Below, one piece after another: positions 21,863 through 30,780 of a DNA stretch of 39,473 nt (the stretch's first letter is position 1; every line of letters starts with the position of its first letter). The position numbers and the translations under genes are program-made. The notes under the pieces were generated by a model. It worked only from the letters and a program-made list of their open reading frames with translations. It was not told where the DNA came from and searched no databases. Source of the stretch: an uncultured Clostridia bacterium (GTDB lineage: Bacteria; Bacillota; Clostridia; UBA1381; CAJOGA01); the NCBI GenBank assembly GCA_905233855.1, contig CAJOGA010000020.1:1-39473 (forward strand), given 5' to 3'.

Positions 21863-22747
21863 TTATTCGTCTGTCAGTGCCGCTATATCCTGCGGCAAAT
21901 CCGACTCAAAGTGCATATTTTCGCCCGTGATCGGATGTGTAAAATCCAAAATTGACGAATGTAATGCCTGACGGTTCAATAAAGAGGTGTCTCCTCCGTA
22001 AAGCCAGTCGCCAACAAGGCTATGACCTATATATTGAAAATGAACTCTGATCTGATGCGTGCGTCCGGTTTCCAAAACAACCCTTACCAATGTTTTGTCC
22101 GTCATACGCTTTACAACTTTATAATGCGTAACCGCTCTTTGCCCCTGAGGCGATACGATACGCGTTATAACGCTGTCGTCCGCACGGCAGATAGGTGCGT
22201 CAATCGTTCCTTCGTCGTTTGCTACACAACCATGCACCAAAGCGGTATAGCACCGCTTTATTTCACGTTTTTGTATCTGGTGCATGAACATATTGTGTAC
22301 ATGCGAATTTTTTGCTATAATAAGCAATCCCGATGTGCCTTTGTCGAGCCTGTTAACCGCACAATACGAATACGGTGTACCCATTTGCTGCCAATGATAA
22401 CACACTGCATTTGCAAGTGTATTGTCATAATTATTCATGGATGGATGCACACTCATAAGTGCGGGTTTATCTGCCACCAAAATGTCTTCATCTTCAAAAC
22501 ATATTTTAAAATCAAGCTTGACAGGCACTATATTTTCGCCCGTGCCGACAGGAATGACAACCTTGAGAACATCACCGCTGTGTACAACGTGAACCGTTTT
22601 AACGGGAACATCATTTACTATTAAACGTCCATCAAATTTAAGACGTGTTATCAGTTTGGTTGACATATTATATGTTTTTCTGATAACCTGTTCCACCGTT
22701 TTCCCGTCCGATGCATCGTCAATTATTTTGGTAAATATTCTGTCCAT
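21863..22747 (-). CDS. RluA family pseudouridine synthase
   Basis: This 294-residue enzyme isomerises uridine to pseudouridine in rRNA or tRNA. An N-terminal S4-like RNA-binding region (VEQVIRKTYNMSTKLITRLKFDGRLIVNDVPV) precedes the catalytic core. The hallmark VNRLDKGTSGLLIIAKN carries the catalytic aspartate. LVRVVLETGRTHQIRVHFQYIGHSLVGDWLYGG is the second conserved block. The family has several members of different target (RluC, RluD, YlyB), and the specific one cannot be fixed from this alone. It starts at ATG 22747, 8 bp after mscL, with no clear SD, which suggests coupling to mscL translation. Confidence 0.93.
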   Translation of the reverse strand: MDRIFTKIIDDASDGKTVEQVIRKTYNMSTKLITRLKFDGRLIVNDVPVKTVHVVHSGDVLKVVIPVGTGENIVPVKLDFKICFEDEDILVADKPALMSVHPSMNNYDNTLANAVCYHWQQMGTPYSYCAVNRLDKGTSGLLIIAKNSHVHNMFMHQIQKREIKRCYTALVHGCVANDEGTIDAPICRADDSVITRIVSPQGQRAVTHYKVVKRMTDKTLVRVVLETGRTHQIRVHFQYIGHSLVGDWLYGGDTSLLNRQALHSSILDFTHPITGENMHFESDLPQDIAALTDE

Positions 22748-22755
22748 TGTGAAAA

Positions 22756-23208
22756 TTATTTATTGAGATTTTCCTGCAGCAATTCTTTGATATCCTGTAA
22801 AAGCTGTTCTTCCTTTGTTGGTTCCGGAGCTTCTTCCTCTTTTTCTTCTTCTTCCTCGGCTTTACGCTTTCTGCTTGCAGCACCGATTACTTTTATAATG
22901 ATAAAGATACACAATGCAATTATTAAAAAGTCTATAATGTTTTGCAAAAACATACCGTAAGCTACAACCACAGGCTCTTTGTCTGCTGCTGTCTGAACGG
23001 TCCAGCTTGCTGCACTTATGTTTATGTTGCCTATTAAAAGACCTACAAGCGGCATTATTATGTCGCTTACCAACGATGTTACTATCTTGCCGAACGCACC
23101 GCCTATAATAACACCGACAGCCAGGTCAACTACATTGCCTTTTGCCACAAATTCTTTAAATTCGCCGATTAAGCCTTTTGTTTTTTCAAGCTTTTTTGAG
23201 TTTTTCAT
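22756..23208 (-). CDS. mscL: Large-conductance mechanosensitive channel
   Basis: This 150-residue channel opens under membrane tension to release osmolytes during hypo-osmotic shock. The first helix is [30 protein letters not shown], with the conserved pore constriction. A periplasmic loop ([20 protein letters not shown]) follows, then TM2 ([18 protein letters not shown]). A charged C-terminal bundle, [32 protein letters not shown], is typical. The ATG at 23208 follows AAAGGGTG. A promoter candidate TTGCTT-N17-TAAAAT lies upstream. It heads a two-gene unit with the pseudouridine synthase. Confidence 0.97.
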   Translation of the reverse strand: MKNSKKLEKTKGLIGEFKEFVAKGNVVDLAVGVIIGGAFGKIVTSLVSDIIMPLVGLLIGNINISAASWTVQTAADKEPVVVAYGMFLQNIIDFLIIALCIFIIIKVIGAASRKRKAEEEEEKEEEAPEPTKEEQLLQDIKELLQENLNK

Positions 23209-23367
23209 AAAAAATCACCCTTTCTTTTTGTTATCTTAATTTTACTATACACACTTAAAAAAAGCAATATTTTGTCAAAAGTTTTGTAGAATTTTTAATT
23301 TTTGAAACGAACATTTTTTCAAAATTTTTATATAATGTTATCATCATAACTTTCGGAGTGATTAATT

Positions 23368-24318
23368 TTGAACACATTTTCATATAAAAATACAGAGGTT
23401 ATTACAACAGCGATACTGTTTTCGGGTGCACCGTCGCAATGGGAGGAAACCGAAGGCGAAGGCATAAAAGCAGGTATTATAGACACCGGCGTGGATTATA
23501 ACCACAGCGATTTAAAAAACAACATTGCCGATGCACGTTCTTTTATGGGTAAAGACCCGTTTGACGACAACGGACACGGCACACACATATGCGGCATTAT
23601 AGCCGCAGAAAAAAACGGTTTCGGTGTTGTGGGCACTGCACCAAAGACGAAGCTGTATGTCGCAAAAGCATTTGACAAAAACGGCATAGGGGACAACAAT
23701 GCCATAACGCAAAGCATACAATGGCTGATAAATGAAAAGGTTGACGTTATAAATATGTCGTTTTCCACTGATGAATATGTAAAAAAATATCACACATATA
23801 TCAGAAAAGCTTATAACTCAAACATATCCGTTATATGTGCGACAAACAATCCAAAACCGAATAAAGACAATGCCGGTTTGGGTTATCCGGCACTTTTGTC
23901 CGAAACAATATCGGTAAGCAATTTCAAGTTCAGAAGACAAAATGACGGCTTTTCTCAATACGCAGACCTTTCCGCAATAGGTACCAATATATACTCGACA
24001 TTTCCGGGTAACAAATACAAAAATCTTACCGGTACATCAATGTCCACACCGGTGATAACGGGATGTGCGTGTTTACTGCAAAAGAAAGCCATGTTGCGGC
24101 TGAAACGCAAGCTGTCGCCCGACGAATTGAAAACCGTGATGCTGTTATATTCTCAATATCCGCATAATATAACCAATATGCCGTATAATACCAGCGGCTT
24201 TTTCACTTTCTCAGTACCCAAAAATATCTCGCCAAATATGGAATACTATAATATCGACACATTGGTAAAGAATAAACCTGATTTTATACAAAACGTTTTT
24301 AACAAAATTCACGATTGA
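23368..24318 (+). CDS. Subtilisin-like serine protease (S8), no signal peptide
   Basis: This 316-residue S8 peptidase has an intact catalytic triad: Asp in GIIDTGVDYNHSD, His in DDNGHGTHICGIIAA and Ser in LTGTSMSTPVITG. The oxyanion Asn region reads ICATNNPKPN. The start is TTG at 23368 with CGGAG 9 nt upstream. The N-terminus has no hydrophobic export signal and no long propeptide: only about 37 residues precede the catalytic core. This resembles an intracellular subtilisin, although some such proteases leave the cell by other routes. It stands alone between mscL and a convergent gene. Substrate unknown. Confidence 0.93.
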   Translation: MNTFSYKNTEVITTAILFSGAPSQWEETEGEGIKAGIIDTGVDYNHSDLKNNIADARSFMGKDPFDDNGHGTHICGIIAAEKNGFGVVGTAPKTKLYVAKAFDKNGIGDNNAITQSIQWLINEKVDVINMSFSTDEYVKKYHTYIRKAYNSNISVICATNNPKPNKDNAGLGYPALLSETISVSNFKFRRQNDGFSQYADLSAIGTNIYSTFPGNKYKNLTGTSMSTPVITGCACLLQKKAMLRLKRKLSPDELKTVMLLYSQYPHNITNMPYNTSGFFTFSVPKNISPNMEYYNIDTLVKNKPDFIQNVFNKIHD

Positions 24319-24334
24319 GTATTTTGCATAGCAC

Positions 24335-24377
24335 AAAAAAACAAGCAGTAACGTTAAAAAATACTGCTTGTTTTTTG
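24335..24377. terminator. Bidirectional terminator
   Basis: AAAAACAAGCAGTA and TACTGCTTGTTTTTT form a 13-14 bp stem with a loop of about 11 nt and T-runs on both strands. It serves the protease gene and the convergent hypothetical gene. Confidence 0.9.
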
Positions 24378-24382
24378 ATGAT

Positions 24383-24811
24383 TTACAAATAATTTTTAAG
24401 ACTGTCGATATTTCTGCGTTCAAACTCATGCATATCCATACACAATTTTGCCACGGGTGCGTCAACATCGTCTAAATGATTGATACATTTTTTCAACTCT
24501 ATCACACCCATGTTAGTGCCTTGTATCATCATTTCGGCAAGATGTCCGGTATGATTGTTCATCATCATATTCATATTGATGCCTGCGTTTAAGCCGAGCT
24601 TTGACATGGCAGAAATATCGTCGGCACGTGCTCCGTACTTTTCCAATTCTTCAACCGCCAGATTTGCAAATTCAGAATAACGTTTGCGTTGCTCGTGCAA
24701 ATCGTTACGAAAGTTGCTGTCGGTAACCTTTTTGGAAAGCGTTTCTATGCTGTCTATAGCCATTTGTGCGTTTTGGTATACTGCGTTTAACACTTCAACA
24801 TTCTGATTCAT
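24383..24811 (-). CDS. Hypothetical all-helical protein (ferritin-like/DUF2383-type build)
   Basis: The function of this 142-residue protein is not recognised. It is predicted to be almost entirely helical, with long amphipathic stretches (ALNAVYQNAQMAIDSIETLSKKV-type, FRNDLHEQRKRYSEFANLAVEELEKYG). A Met/Asn-rich middle (MSKLGLNAGINMNMMMNNHTGHLAEMM) and a final helix with MDMHEFERRN follow. The length and four-helix pattern resemble ferritin-like DUF2383 proteins. Glu, His and Met positions could bind metal, but no clear ExxH pair is visible. The ATG at 24811 follows AAAGGGG. It is probably monocistronic. The family assignment is tentative. Confidence 0.75.
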   Translation of the reverse strand: MNQNVEVLNAVYQNAQMAIDSIETLSKKVTDSNFRNDLHEQRKRYSEFANLAVEELEKYGARADDISAMSKLGLNAGINMNMMMNNHTGHLAEMMIQGTNMGVIELKKCINHLDDVDAPVAKLCMDMHEFERRNIDSLKNYL

Positions 24812-24880
24812 AATAATCCCCTTTTATATAAGTTGTTATGAGTATCATGCCCTTAAAGATGAATTATTATGCATAGATTT

Positions 24881-25762
24881 TTAATCGGTGTATGTTGCAA
24901 TATCTTCAGGCGTTTCCAATGATATAAGACCTGTTTTTGCACTTCTGAACTCGTCCAGCACTATGTTTGCACAACGTTCATAGTCAATCTCGCCGCCGGA
25001 CACAATAAAACCACGTTTTTTTCCTATCCGTTCCATGATTTCAAAGCCGCCGACGCCTTCAATACTGTCGGTAAGTTTATAGCGTTGCATTACGCATTGC
25101 GGATATTTTTTACTGAGCAGTTCCAGCAAATTTGCCGCCAGAGTCTGTACATCAATGATTTCATCACGTATGCTGCCAATATAAGCAAGATTTCTTCCTA
25201 TGTTCTGATTTTCAAATTTGGGTGCAAGTATGCCCGGAGTGTCCAGCAATTCTATGCCGTTTCTTACTCTCACCCATTGCTTACCTTTTGTAACGCCGGG
25301 ACGGTCGCCTGTTTTTGTGCTGCTTTTGCCTATCAAACTGTTTATCAGCGATGATTTGCCTACGTTTGGTATTCCGACTATCATCATTTTTATTGTTTTG
25401 TTAATGCCCTTTTGTGCGTTCTTTTCTATTTTATCCCTTAAAATGTTTGAAGCTTCCGACAAAATATTGTTTACGCCTTTGCCCGAAAGCGAATTGACAC
25501 TTATGACATTCTGTCCGTTTTGTTTATAGTATTTTATCCATCTTTCGGTAACGTTTTTATCGGCAAGATCGGCTTTTGTCATAACCAGAAGACGCGGTTT
25601 TTGTTTTAATATATTATCAAATTCGCTGTTGCGTCCCGAATACGGAATTCTGGCATCGATAAGCTCTACAACTATATCAACCAATTTTAAATTTTCATCA
25701 ATTAACCGACGGGTTTTTGCCATATGCCCCGGATACCACTGGATAATTTTTCCATCGTTCAA
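24881..25762 (-). CDS. rbgA: Ribosome biogenesis GTPase RbgA (YlqF)
   Basis: This 293-residue circularly permuted GTPase acts in late assembly of the 50S subunit. The permuted order is visible: G4 (VMTKADLAD) and G5 (SVNSLSGKG) come before G1 (MIVGIPNVGKSSLINSL), G2 and G3 (LLDTPGILAPKF). The opening IQWYPGHMAKTRR, containing the catalytic His, and the C-terminal ANTAR-like helical domain are both typical. The start is TTG at 25762, preceded by GGAAG at 7 nt. The usual rnhB neighbour is absent. Upstream is a zinc-ribbon membrane protein on the same strand. Confidence 0.97.
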   Translation of the reverse strand: MNDGKIIQWYPGHMAKTRRLIDENLKLVDIVVELIDARIPYSGRNSEFDNILKQKPRLLVMTKADLADKNVTERWIKYYKQNGQNVISVNSLSGKGVNNILSEASNILRDKIEKNAQKGINKTIKMMIVGIPNVGKSSLINSLIGKSSTKTGDRPGVTKGKQWVRVRNGIELLDTPGILAPKFENQNIGRNLAYIGSIRDEIIDVQTLAANLLELLSKKYPQCVMQRYKLTDSIEGVGGFEIMERIGKKRGFIVSGGEIDYERCANIVLDEFRSAKTGLISLETPEDIATYTD

Positions 25763-25832
25763 ACAATCACTTCCTTTTTTAAAATTTAATCAAATTGAAG
25801 GAGAAATTATTTTTATAATCTCTCCTCGGTTG

Positions 25833-26228
25833 TCATTTGCTTATTACTTTCTTTTGCCATGACTTTTGATTGCATTTGGGACATTTCATGTATCTTGTTC
25901 TTCCTATGTGCATTGCGAATAATACGCTTTTATATTTAGGCACATATTTGTGATGACAATTTTCACATTCATAATAGCCTGCTTTTTGCTCTATTTCTAT
26001 TGCAAAGATTACACCTGCAATAAGTAGTATAACCCCTATTGCTGTAAGCAAAATACTTGTCCATACCGGCATTTCTATAAACGACGCCGTAAAGAGCAGA
26101 ACTAAAAATGAAACGGTTGCCATGTATCCTATAACAGTCTCCGCCTTTAACAGCAGTCTATCCGACTCTTGTTTTTGCTTTAAAGCCCCAACTGTATTAT
26201 TTTCAGAATTATAGCCGTAATCACTCAT
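25833..26228 (-). CDS. Small membrane protein with C-terminal zinc ribbon
   Basis: This ~131-residue protein has no assigned function. Two transmembrane helices (TVIGYMATVSFLVLLFTASFI and VWTSILLTAIGVILLIAGVIFAI) are followed by a zinc-ribbon-like CENCHHKYVPKYKSVLFAMHIGRTRYMKCPKCNQKSWQKK with two CxxC pairs. The track starts at 26255, but AGGAGGAATC stands before the ATG at 26228 (MSDYGYNS). The gene begins 8 bp inside the end of the upstream SanA/YdcF gene, so they are coupled. Similar proteins are common in Clostridia, often annotated as hypothetical. Confidence 0.85.
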   Translation of the reverse strand: MSDYGYNSENNTVGALKQKQESDRLLLKAETVIGYMATVSFLVLLFTASFIEMPVWTSILLTAIGVILLIAGVIFAIEIEQKAGYYECENCHHKYVPKYKSVLFAMHIGRTRYMKCPKCNQKSWQKKVISK

Positions 26229-26898
26229 TTTGATTCCTCCTGTCGTTTGTAACATCGCCGTTTCCGCTTACCGGAATTGCATCGCCCAGATAAGTGGGCT
26301 TCGGTTTTAAGATGCAGTTTACAAAGTCCTTGTTTCTTGCCAGTACTTCCCTTAATTCCCGGTATGTCGCACCGACATACTTACGCGGATCAGCTCCTGC
26401 CCCGTAAGCCTCCAAGCCCAACTGTTTTGCGACGTACAACGCTCTGTATAAATGGTATTTTTGAGTTACTATTATAACTTTGTTTGCCTTAAAAATGTTT
26501 TTTGCCCGGTATAGACTCTCATAAGTGGAAAAGCCTGCGTGATCCATAAAAATATCCTCTGACGGCACGCCTTTTTTAATTGCGTAGTCTTTCATGATAT
26601 TTACTTCATCATAGTCTTTTCTGCCATGATCTCCGCTCATTATCAGCTTGTCCGATACATTGCGTTTGTACAAATCAATGCCTTCCGTTAATCTGTCCTC
26701 CAGCATAGGACTGGGTGAGCCGTTCCATATTCCGGCTCCTAAAACAATTATACAATCAACGTCGGACAACGATGCGTATTCGCTTTGGGTAACGATTTGT
26801 CCTGCTACGGACGATGTTACATAGAAATTTATTCCAAAAACAAATGCTGCCGATATAATAATTATCGCTGTTATGCACGTTAACAATTTTCTCTTCAT
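26221..26898 (-). CDS. SanA/YdcF family protein (DUF218)
   Basis: This ~225-residue envelope protein has one N-terminal membrane segment (LLTCITAIIIISAAFVFGINFYV). The DUF218 domain follows: VDCIIVLGAGIWNGSPSPMLEDRLTEG, LIMSGDHGRKDYDEVNIMKDYAIKKGVPSEDIFMDHAGFSTYESLYRAKN and KVIIVTQKYHLYRALYVAKQLGLEAYG. SanA is linked to vancomycin exclusion in enterobacteria; the biochemical role is still unclear. The track begins at TTG 26913, but CGGAG is spaced 6 nt before the ATG at 26898 (MKRKLL), which is also where the membrane segment begins. It overlaps the zinc-ribbon gene downstream by 8 bp. Confidence 0.92.
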   Translation of the reverse strand: MKRKLLTCITAIIIISAAFVFGINFYVTSSVAGQIVTQSEYASLSDVDCIIVLGAGIWNGSPSPMLEDRLTEGIDLYKRNVSDKLIMSGDHGRKDYDEVNIMKDYAIKKGVPSEDIFMDHAGFSTYESLYRAKNIFKANKVIIVTQKYHLYRALYVAKQLGLEAYGAGADPRKYVGATYRELREVLARNKDFVNCILKPKPTYLGDAIPVSGNGDVTNDRRNQNE

Positions 26899-26948
26899 CA
26901 GATTCTCCGACAATGCTTTTACGCATTAAACTATTATAAAATTAATTT

Positions 26949-26982
26949 ATCCGGCTGAAAACGGTTATGTTTTGAGCCGGAT
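26949..26982 (-). terminator. Probable lepB terminator
   Basis: ATCCGGCT-g-AAAAC and (g)TTTT-g-AGCCGGAT form an 8-bp GC-rich stem extended by AAAA/TTTT pairs. It lies 7 bp beyond the lepB stop. The U-tract on the minus strand is interrupted (AAATTAATTTT), so strength is moderate. Confidence 0.6.
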
Positions 26983-26988
26983 ATACGA

Positions 26989-27768
26989 TTATTTTACTGT
27001 TCCTAATTTGTTGAAAGGGAATATTCTGAACACGGCATGACCGAGTATGGCATCTTCAGAGACCAAACCAAGCGATGCACGGCTGTCAAGGCTTCGGTTT
27101 CTGTTATCGCCCATTACGAACACATACCCATCGGTTATCTTTTTGGGATACACACCCTGCATACCCGGATTTGTTACCGTTGTTTCACCGGTGTAATACG
27201 GCTCATCTAAAACCTCGCCGTCCAGAACAACCTTGCCGTCTACAAAGTTTATTTCCTGTCCGCCCATGGCTATAATCCTTTTAACATAATATCTCGGCTT
27301 AAGATAGTTTGGCTGAGTGAATCTGAAAACGAATTTATCCCAACCGCTCATTTCTTTTCCCGATTCCTGCTCTTTGTTTTTTATATATTCCATTCTTGCG
27401 GTGTAATTACTGTCTAATATGATAATATCGCCGTTATGCGGCTTGTAAGCTATCTTGTTCACTATAAGTCGGTCGCTGTCGACTAAAGTAGGAAACATAG
27501 ACGCTCCGTCAACCTTAACAATGTCAAACAAAAACGCTTTAATAACAAGCGTTATTGCTATTGCCAATGCAATGGTTAACACCCAGTCCCATATTTCTTT
27601 GCCCCAGTTGATTGACGCACCTGCCGCTGCGGCTATTTCTTCACTGCCTGTAACAACAGCTTCTTCGGATGCTTCAGGCTCGGGGGTTGTTTCTTGTGTT
27701 GTTTGCGAATCTGCTGTTTCTTCTTTTTCGTCTTTTTCTTCAAATATGTTGTCTGTATTTTCGCTCAT
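26989..27768 (-). CDS. lepB: Signal peptidase I
   Basis: This ~259-residue type I signal peptidase removes Sec and Tat signal peptides. The first ~60 residues are an acidic cytoplasmic extension (EEKDEKEETADSQTTQETTPEPEASEE) before a single transmembrane helix (WVLTIALAIAITLVIKAFLF). The Ser nucleophile lies in DGASMFPTL and the Lys base in YYVKRIIAMGG. Box E reads GYVFVMGDNRNRSLDSR. The second ATG (27768, MSENTDN) suits the AAGGTGG Shine-Dalgarno better than the first at 27774. The acidic extension is longer than in Bacillus SipS. The preceding gene on the strand is a small membrane protein. Confidence 0.96.
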   Translation of the reverse strand: MSENTDNIFEEKDEKEETADSQTTQETTPEPEASEEAVVTGSEEIAAAAGASINWGKEIWDWVLTIALAIAITLVIKAFLFDIVKVDGASMFPTLVDSDRLIVNKIAYKPHNGDIIILDSNYTARMEYIKNKEQESGKEMSGWDKFVFRFTQPNYLKPRYYVKRIIAMGGQEINFVDGKVVLDGEVLDEPYYTGETTVTNPGMQGVYPKKITDGYVFVMGDNRNRSLDSRASLGLVSEDAILGHAVFRIFPFNKLGTVK

Positions 27769-27844
27769 AATCATACCACCTTCTGATTGTGTATATTAAC
27801 ACAGTTTTTAAATCAAATCAATACCAAAAGACTGCACTTTAAAA

Positions 27845-28090
27845 TCAGTCGTTCAAAAACTTTCTGATGATTTTGATTGCTGCCGGAATTGCAATAATAA
27901 TGCCTATGATACCTAAAAGCCAGGCGATTTTCTTAATGTATTTGCTAAGATATGCTCCCGTACATAAGCCGACAAGAAACGCACCGGTTTTAAAAAGTGC
28001 CGTTTCGATACCGTTTGCTGCGTTAAGTAATTTTTTTGCGTATTTTGAAATAATCGTCCACACACTTTGCATAAGTTCTTGATTATACAT
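27845..28090 (-). CDS. Small membrane protein of unknown function
   Basis: This 81-residue protein has two hydrophobic segments (TGAFLVGLCTGAYLSKYI and IAWLLGIIGIIIAIPAAIKII) separated by a short basic loop, with Lys/Arg-rich ends. The N-terminal half is amphipathic. There is no known domain. The ATG at 28090 has AAAGGAG 9 nt upstream, which makes translation convincing. It sits 30 bp after pncB and 76 bp before lepB, so all three may form one transcript. A link with either neighbour is not established. Confidence 0.75.
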   Translation of the reverse strand: MYNQELMQSVWTIISKYAKKLLNAANGIETALFKTGAFLVGLCTGAYLSKYIKKIAWLLGIIGIIIAIPAAIKIIRKFLND

Positions 28091-28120
28091 AATTTAAATC
28101 TCCTTTCAAAAACGCCGTTA

Positions 28121-29569
28121 TTATTTTACGGAATATTTTTTCAATAAATCGTTTTTTATATCCCACAGTTTTTGCGACAAGTCTACATAATAATTATGCG
28201 GATTTTCAAATCTTAATACCTCATCCCATAAGGTGTTTATCTGTTCGGCACAGTATTTTCTTATATCGTGCACGTTTCTGCTCTTATACACACACTCGCC
28301 TTTATCAAATATCTTTTCCAAAAGCGGTCTGGCATAAAAGTCATAAACCACTTTCCTTTTCCAGGTGTATTGAGGGTCAAAAATCTCATAATCCCTGCTG
28401 TCGTCTATAACTTCGTCATGCAGTGTTACAACGTCTGCTATCGCTTTATTGTTTTCGCGTGAATGCAGACGGTATACCTGTTTAAAGCACGGAGTTGTTA
28501 TTTTAGAAACGTTTTCGCTTATTTTTATTTTAGGAATTATATCTCCGTTATCATTTTCTGTGGCCACTATCTTATAAACGCCGCCGAAAACAGGCTCCGA
28601 TTTAGACGTTATAAGACGTTCGCCAACGCCAAATGAATCTATCGCTGCACCCTGTATTACAGTATCTCTTATTATGTACTCATCAAGTGAGTTGGAGGCA
28701 ACTATACTGCAGTCTTCAAAGCCGGCGTCATCAAGCATTTTTCTTGCTCTTTTGGAAAGATAGGTTATGTCGCCGCTGTCTATTCTTATACCTTGCGGAC
28801 GCTTGCCCAGCGGCAAAAGCACTTCGTTAAACACCTTTATCGCATTCGGTATGCCCGACGCCAAAACGTTGTATGTATCAACCAGCAACGTACAATTATC
28901 AGGATAAACCTGTGCGTATGTTTTAAACGCTTCGTATTCGCTGTCAAACATCTGCACCCAGCTGTGTGCCATTGTACCCATTGCAGGGATGGAATATTTT
29001 TCGTCCACTATGGAGCATGCCGTACCGACGCAACCGCCGATATATGCCGCTCTTGCACCGTATATTGCCGCATTATAGCCCTGTGCTCTGCGTGAGCCGA
29101 ATTCCATAACCGGTCTGCCCTCTGCCGCTCTTACAATTCTGTTAGCTTTAGTGGCTATAAGGCTTTGGTGATTTATTGTTAAAAGAAGCATTGTTTCCAC
29201 AAACTGTGCCTGTGCCGCCGGTCCTTTAACAACAACTATAGGTTCGCCGGGGAATATTGGAGTGCCTTCGGGTATTGCCCATACATCACATTCAAATTTA
29301 AAGTTTCTCAAATATTCCAGAAACTGTTCGTCAAACACACCTTTTTTTGAAAGATAGGCAATGTCTTCTTCGTAAAATTCAAGCGATTTAAGATATTCCA
29401 CAAGCTGTTCCACGCCTGCCATTATTGCAAATCCGCCATCGTCAGGCACTTGCCTGAAAAACATATCAAAATATACCGTTTTGTCTTTCATGCCGTTGAC
29501 AAACATTCCGTTTGCCATGGTAAATTCATAAAAATCCGTTAACATTGTTAAGTTAATTTTCTCAATCAG
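28121..29569 (-). CDS. pncB: Nicotinate phosphoribosyltransferase
   Basis: This enzyme joins nicotinate to PRPP to form nicotinate mononucleotide in NAD salvage. The length of ~482 residues is typical of the long bacterial form. NLTMLTDFYEFTMANGMF opens the protein. EFGSRRAQGYNAAIYGARAAYIGGCVGTA is the conserved loop, with RIDSGDI and SNSLDEY further on. The track begins at TTG 29584, but this lies inside the SD itself (TTGGAGGCGG). The first codon with correct spacing (8 nt) is CTG at 29569, an uncommon start. The next ATG (29545) would be too far from the SD. It follows a TTTACA-N18-TATAAT promoter. Confidence 0.95.
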   Translation of the reverse strand: MIEKINLTMLTDFYEFTMANGMFVNGMKDKTVYFDMFFRQVPDDGGFAIMAGVEQLVEYLKSLEFYEEDIAYLSKKGVFDEQFLEYLRNFKFECDVWAIPEGTPIFPGEPIVVVKGPAAQAQFVETMLLLTINHQSLIATKANRIVRAAEGRPVMEFGSRRAQGYNAAIYGARAAYIGGCVGTACSIVDEKYSIPAMGTMAHSWVQMFDSEYEAFKTYAQVYPDNCTLLVDTYNVLASGIPNAIKVFNEVLLPLGKRPQGIRIDSGDITYLSKRARKMLDDAGFEDCSIVASNSLDEYIIRDTVIQGAAIDSFGVGERLITSKSEPVFGGVYKIVATENDNGDIIPKIKISENVSKITTPCFKQVYRLHSRENNKAIADVVTLHDEVIDDSRDYEIFDPQYTWKRKVVYDFYARPLLEKIFDKGECVYKSRNVHDIRKYCAEQINTLWDEVLRFENPHNYYVDLSQKLWDIKNDLLKKYSVK

Positions 29570-29598
29570 TTTAACCGCCTCCAAGGTTTTTGCATATA

Positions 29599-29628
29599 TA
29601 CTTATTATATACCCTGTAGTTTCAAGTT
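29599..29628 (-). promoter_or_regulatory. pncB promoter candidate
   Basis: On the minus strand TTTACA is followed after 18 bp by a perfect TATAAT, upstream of pncB. The 5' leader would be only about 30 nt, ending in the GGAGG site. Confidence 0.6.
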
Positions 29629-29640
29629 GTAAAGATTTTT

Positions 29641-30768
29641 TTATTCCAAAGAATAAACCAACACGTCATTTTCTATTTTGCAGTCTGAACCGACATCCTT
29701 GCTCATTTGCAAAAGATACGACAGTAGCTTTGTTGCGTCATCGCCGTAAACCGGCACAGCCTGACGTTTATCAACTATACGCACCGGCATCTGTGAAAGA
29801 TGAGTTATCTTTCCGTTTACATATTTTGCCGATACTATTATTGAATCTTTATTTTCATCGTCATTCTGGTCAAAAATAAAATTGCCCATGCTGTATATGA
29901 TAGGCTTGCCGTTGTAGATTTCTGTGCCCTGTAATTGATGCGGATGATGTCCGAGTATCATATCCGCTCCGGCATCTATAATATTATGTCCCAGTTCACG
30001 CTGCTTGAGCGGTATGTTAAACGATTCCTCCACGCCCCAATGCAATGACACAAACAACAAATCCACTTCGGGACGAAGCGTTGCTATATCGCTGATGATT
30101 ATATCTTCTTTTAAAGGTGCTATGCCGGACTGTTTATCGGTAGCTTCCAGCGTTCTGTAGCCTGTCTGTCCGTCTACTTTGTAGCCGTACTGGTACAAAT
30201 CGGAATATGCCAAAAATCCTATCTTAATTCCGTTTTGTTCAAGTATGACAGGCTTTCTTGCTTCGGTGATATTATCTCCGGCACCCACATGCTTTATATT
30301 GTTTTCATCAAGTATGCTGATAGTTTGCTTAAGTGCCGGCGAATTATAGTCCAAAATGTGATTATTTGCAATGCTTACAATATCTATGCCCGCATATTTT
30401 AACGCATCAACCGCCTGAGGCTGTGCCCTGAGCCATGCACCCTTGCCTATAAGCTTTTCGCCTCTGTCCGACAATGTACACTCAAGATTTCCGAATGTGA
30501 TATCGGCATCGTTTAATATATCCTTCACCTGCTCAAACGCAAGAGGATAATCATAGTTGAGCTTAACTTGAACATTTCTGCCCAGCATAATGTCGCCCAC
30601 GGCTTTAATGTCAATAACCTTTTCCGGCTCTTTTGCGGGCGAAACCTCCGCGTTTATTTTATCGACGCTATAATTATCATCGGCGTTGCCGTCATCAGCA
30701 CTGTTGCCGCATCCTCCTGCAAATACAACAAGCAAAACCGCAATCAAAAGCATAAATATCTTTTTCAT
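29641..30768 (-). CDS. CapA family lipoprotein (PGA_cap metallophosphatase-like)
   Basis: This 375-residue exported protein has the signal peptide and lipobox LLIAVLLVVFAGGCGNS, so it is lipid-anchored at residue ~20 on the outer face. The CapA/PGA_cap domain contains VGDIMLGRNVQ, FGNLECTLSDRG, IVSIANNHILDY, LHWGVEESFNIP, GADMILGHHPHQLQG and IYSMGNFIFDQ. These are the Asp, Asn and His metal-site motifs of the calcineurin-like fold. Family members include CapA of poly-gamma-glutamate capsule systems. No capB/capC partner is nearby, so a general envelope-polymer role is more likely. It lies 12 bp after uvrA and may be transcribed with it. Confidence 0.93.
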   Translation of the reverse strand: MKKIFMLLIAVLLVVFAGGCGNSADDGNADDNYSVDKINAEVSPAKEPEKVIDIKAVGDIMLGRNVQVKLNYDYPLAFEQVKDILNDADITFGNLECTLSDRGEKLIGKGAWLRAQPQAVDALKYAGIDIVSIANNHILDYNSPALKQTISILDENNIKHVGAGDNITEARKPVILEQNGIKIGFLAYSDLYQYGYKVDGQTGYRTLEATDKQSGIAPLKEDIIISDIATLRPEVDLLFVSLHWGVEESFNIPLKQRELGHNIIDAGADMILGHHPHQLQGTEIYNGKPIIYSMGNFIFDQNDDENKDSIIVSAKYVNGKITHLSQMPVRIVDKRQAVPVYGDDATKLLSYLLQMSKDVGSDCKIENDVLVYSLE

Positions 30769-30780
30769 AACAGCACTCCG

